Part shown: positions 62,677 through 64,000 of the stretch, in pieces
Layout of the letters: every line of letters begins with the position of its first letter
How positions within the stretch are numbered: position 1 is the first letter of the stretch
Program-made: the position numbers and the translations under genes
Notes under the pieces: model-generated
What the model was told of the DNA's origin: nothing
Database searches by the model: none
Seen by the model: the letters and a program-made list of their open reading frames with translations, nothing else
NCBI GenBank assembly: GCA_023436495.1
Contig: JAEZIT010000055.1
Span: 1 to 64,000 of the forward strand
Direction of reading: 5' to 3'
Length of the DNA: 64,000 nt
From: Acidobacteriota bacterium
Lineage (GTDB): Bacteria > Acidobacteriota > Blastocatellia > Pyrinomonadales > Pyrinomonadaceae

Positions 62677-62961
62677 TTAGGCCGCCTTCAGTTCGAGCTC
62701 GGGTGCGCCTTCGGCGTAAACGCTGATAAACTTGCCCTTCTGACCTTTGTTCTCGAACTTCACAAATCCCTCGATCAGCGCGAACAGCGTATCGTCCTTA
62801 CCGCGGCCGACATTGCTGCCGGGTTTCCATTTCGTGCCGCGCTGGCGTGCAAGAATATTGCCGCCGAGCACGTGCTCACCGCCGAACTTCTTGAGGCCAA
62901 GCCGCTTCGAATGCGAATCGCGTCCGTTTCTTGATGATCCTACACCTTTCTTATGAGCCAT
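62677..62961 (-). CDS. rpmA: 50S ribosomal protein L27
   Basis: A 94-residue L27, whose N-terminal tail reaches the peptidyl transferase centre. It begins [20 protein letters not shown] and has the conserved [19 protein letters not shown]. There is no N-terminal cleavage extension of the firmicute type. It follows rplU by 86 bases and ends at a strong terminator. Confidence 0.98.
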   Translation of the reverse strand: MAHKKGVGSSRNGRDSHSKRLGLKKFGGEHVLGGNILARQRGTKWKPGSNVGRGKDDTLFALIEGFVKFENKGQKGKFISVYAEGAPELELKAA

Positions 62962-63047
62962 ATCACATTTTCGATTTTAGATCTTCGATTTGCGATCTTA
63001 AGGAATGTCTTCCGATCGCATATTGAAAATTGAAAATCGCAAATCTC

Positions 63048-63341
63048 CTATATCTTTTCGATCTTGATCTCCGTGAATCCTTGACGGTGACCTTGCTTGC
63101 GTTTGTACTGTTTGCGGCGCTTTTTCTTGAAAACGATGATCTTGTCACCTTTTCCGTGACCGATGACAGTTGCCTTCAGCATAGCTCCGCCGCCGATCTG
63201 GGCGTCTTTGCCTTCGCCGACAACTAATGCTTCTATATCGACCGAATCGCCCTCTTTACCGGCAATTGTCGGAACGCGAAGCGTCTGTCCTTCGGTTACC
63301 GGAAATTGTTTTCCGCCTGTTCTAATGATTGCGTAACTCAT
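63048..63341 (-). CDS. rplU: 50S ribosomal protein L21
   Basis: A 97-residue L21 that binds 23S rRNA. It begins MSYAIIRTGGKQFPVTEGQT and ends with the family motif IIVFKKKRRKQYKRKQGHRQ followed by a short tail. AAGGAGA lies nine bases before ATG 63341. It is first in the rplU-rpmA operon. Confidence 0.98.
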   Translation of the reverse strand: MSYAIIRTGGKQFPVTEGQTLRVPTIAGKEGDSVDIEALVVGEGKDAQIGGGAMLKATVIGHGKGDKIIVFKKKRRKQYKRKQGHRQGFTEIKIEKI

Positions 63342-63396
63342 TGTTGTTTATCTCCTTCGCCAAGAGGACGGCTCGCCCTATAGCCGAAAAGATAAA

Positions 63397-63425
63397 ATTC
63401 TAGCGAAAACCATCCGTAAGGTCAA
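63397..63425 (-). promoter_or_regulatory. Promoter of rplU-rpmA
   Basis: On the minus strand TTGACC (63420-63425), 17 bases and TAGAAT (63397-63402), giving a leader of about 50 bases before rplU. Confidence 0.7.
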
Positions 63426-63531
63426 CCCGAGAGCCGCCTATTTCCAACGAAAGTATTTCGTTGCCGCAACTTCCCGGGCCATGCTACAATCGCCGCGTTT
63501 CACCTGATTTCCCAAGGAGCTCCCGTACAAA

Positions 63532-64000
63532 ATGGAAAACATATTCTCATCCGGGGACGAGCCGGCCGATGTCGGCCCCGATCCGGAATTGGTCGCCACA
63601 ATGAAAAGCGGCGCGAACTGGTTCTACTGGATCGCGGGCCTTTCGCTCGTAAATTCGCTTATATTGGCGTTCGGGGGCGACGTAAACTTCATCCTGGGCC
63701 CCGCCGCCACGCAGATCGTTGACGCCCTGGCCATCGCGTTCTCAGAAGAGGGTGCGTTTTCGGCACTTCGAGCCGCCGCATTCGCGGTTAATTTATTGAT
63801 CGCGGGTCTTTTTGTTGCGTTCGGGTATTTCGGCCGCAAAGGCGTACTCACGGCGTTTATTGTCGGGATCGTCATTTACGTTTTCGATGGCTTGGTGTAC
63901 CTGTATTTTGAAGATATGCTGGCTGCCGGATTCCACGTCTTCGCCCTTATCTTTATAGGAAAAGGAGTGTGGGCGGCAGTCAATCTGCGCCCGTACGTTG
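63532..64000 (+). CDS. Membrane protein of unknown function (3' end cut by window)
   Basis: 156 residues are visible from ATG 63532, then the window ends. A polar head (MENIFSSGDEPADVGPDPEL) is followed by about four hydrophobic segments: NWFYWIAGLSLVNSLILAFG, a segment near residue 85-105 (AFAVNLLIAGLFVAFGYF), VLTAFIVGIVIYVFDGLVYL, and FHVFALIFIGKGVWAAVNL. AAGGAG lies 12 bases upstream. It is divergent from rplU. No named family is recognised. Confidence 0.75.
   Translation, partial: MENIFSSGDEPADVGPDPELVATMKSGANWFYWIAGLSLVNSLILAFGGDVNFILGPAATQIVDALAIAFSEEGAFSALRAAAFAVNLLIAGLFVAFGYFGRKGVLTAFIVGIVIYVFDGLVYLYFEDMLAAGFHVFALIFIGKGVWAAVNLRPYV

Overview
The window looks like a chromosomal segment of an Acidobacteriota bacterium, most likely class Blastocatellia (Pyrinomonadaceae-like). 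This is inferred from gene content, not from a search. The markers are three secreted von Willebrand proteins of the 'VWFA-related Acidobacterial domain' type, secreted FG-GAP and delta-60 repeat proteins, an S46 peptidase, a Sua5-type threonylcarbamoyl-AMP synthase and a DoxX/Rrf2 oxidoreductase block. I see no insertion sequence, prophage, CRISPR array, rRNA or tRNA gene.

Layout. 1-3.0 kb: leftward operon of a TlpA-like lipoprotein, a GH15 glucoamylase-like enzyme and an RDD membrane protein (cut by the window edge). 3.1-9.9 kb: a NifU/BFD scaffold, a CBS-domain membrane protein, enolase, a phosphoglycerate-mutase homologue whose catalytic residues are lost, thymidine kinase and a SnoaL-like protein. 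10-14.7 kb: two K+/H+ antiporter systems (khtTU and a KefB-like protein) around two small orphan genes. 14.7-26.3 kb: uvrC, tsaC/sua5, a GT39 glycosyltransferase, a Gfo/Idh/MocA oxidoreductase, a serine hydrolase, two tandem VWA proteins, glgC and mtgA. 26.4-36.3 kb: a tetraheme cytochrome, an S46 peptidase, an ECF sigma/anti-sigma operon running through three membrane genes (one an M23 peptidase), a flippase-like protein, nrdR and a delta-60 repeat protein. 36.6-42.9 kb: lon, a LysM lytic transglycosylase, a GntR regulator and two small proteins.

42.9-49.1 kb is the most coherent accessory block. An Rrf2 repressor has a perfect inverted-repeat operator lying on its own strong promoter, and a similar site precedes the next gene. 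It is followed by nitroreductase, DoxX, a thioredoxin-like protein, an MDR quinone-oxidoreductase-type enzyme, an F420-reductase-like protein, a luciferase-like flavin oxidoreductase, OsmC and thioredoxin. This reads as an electrophile/quinone and thiol-stress regulon.

49.1-58.1 kb: FG-GAP and VWA secreted proteins, deoB, a decayed pseudogene, a 70-aa membrane protein behind a consensus sigma-54 promoter, tsaD, and a glucose/sorbosone dehydrogenase fused to FG-GAP repeats. 58.1-63.4 kb is leftward housekeeping: rplU-rpmA, then obg-nadD-rsfS-rlmH-dksA-like-comF. Between rpmA and obg lie 850 bases without a credible gene. They hold four DnaA-box-like sites in helical register, a strong leftward promoter and a hairpin-rich stretch that may be a structured RNA or a long obg leader. 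The window ends in a partial membrane-protein gene.
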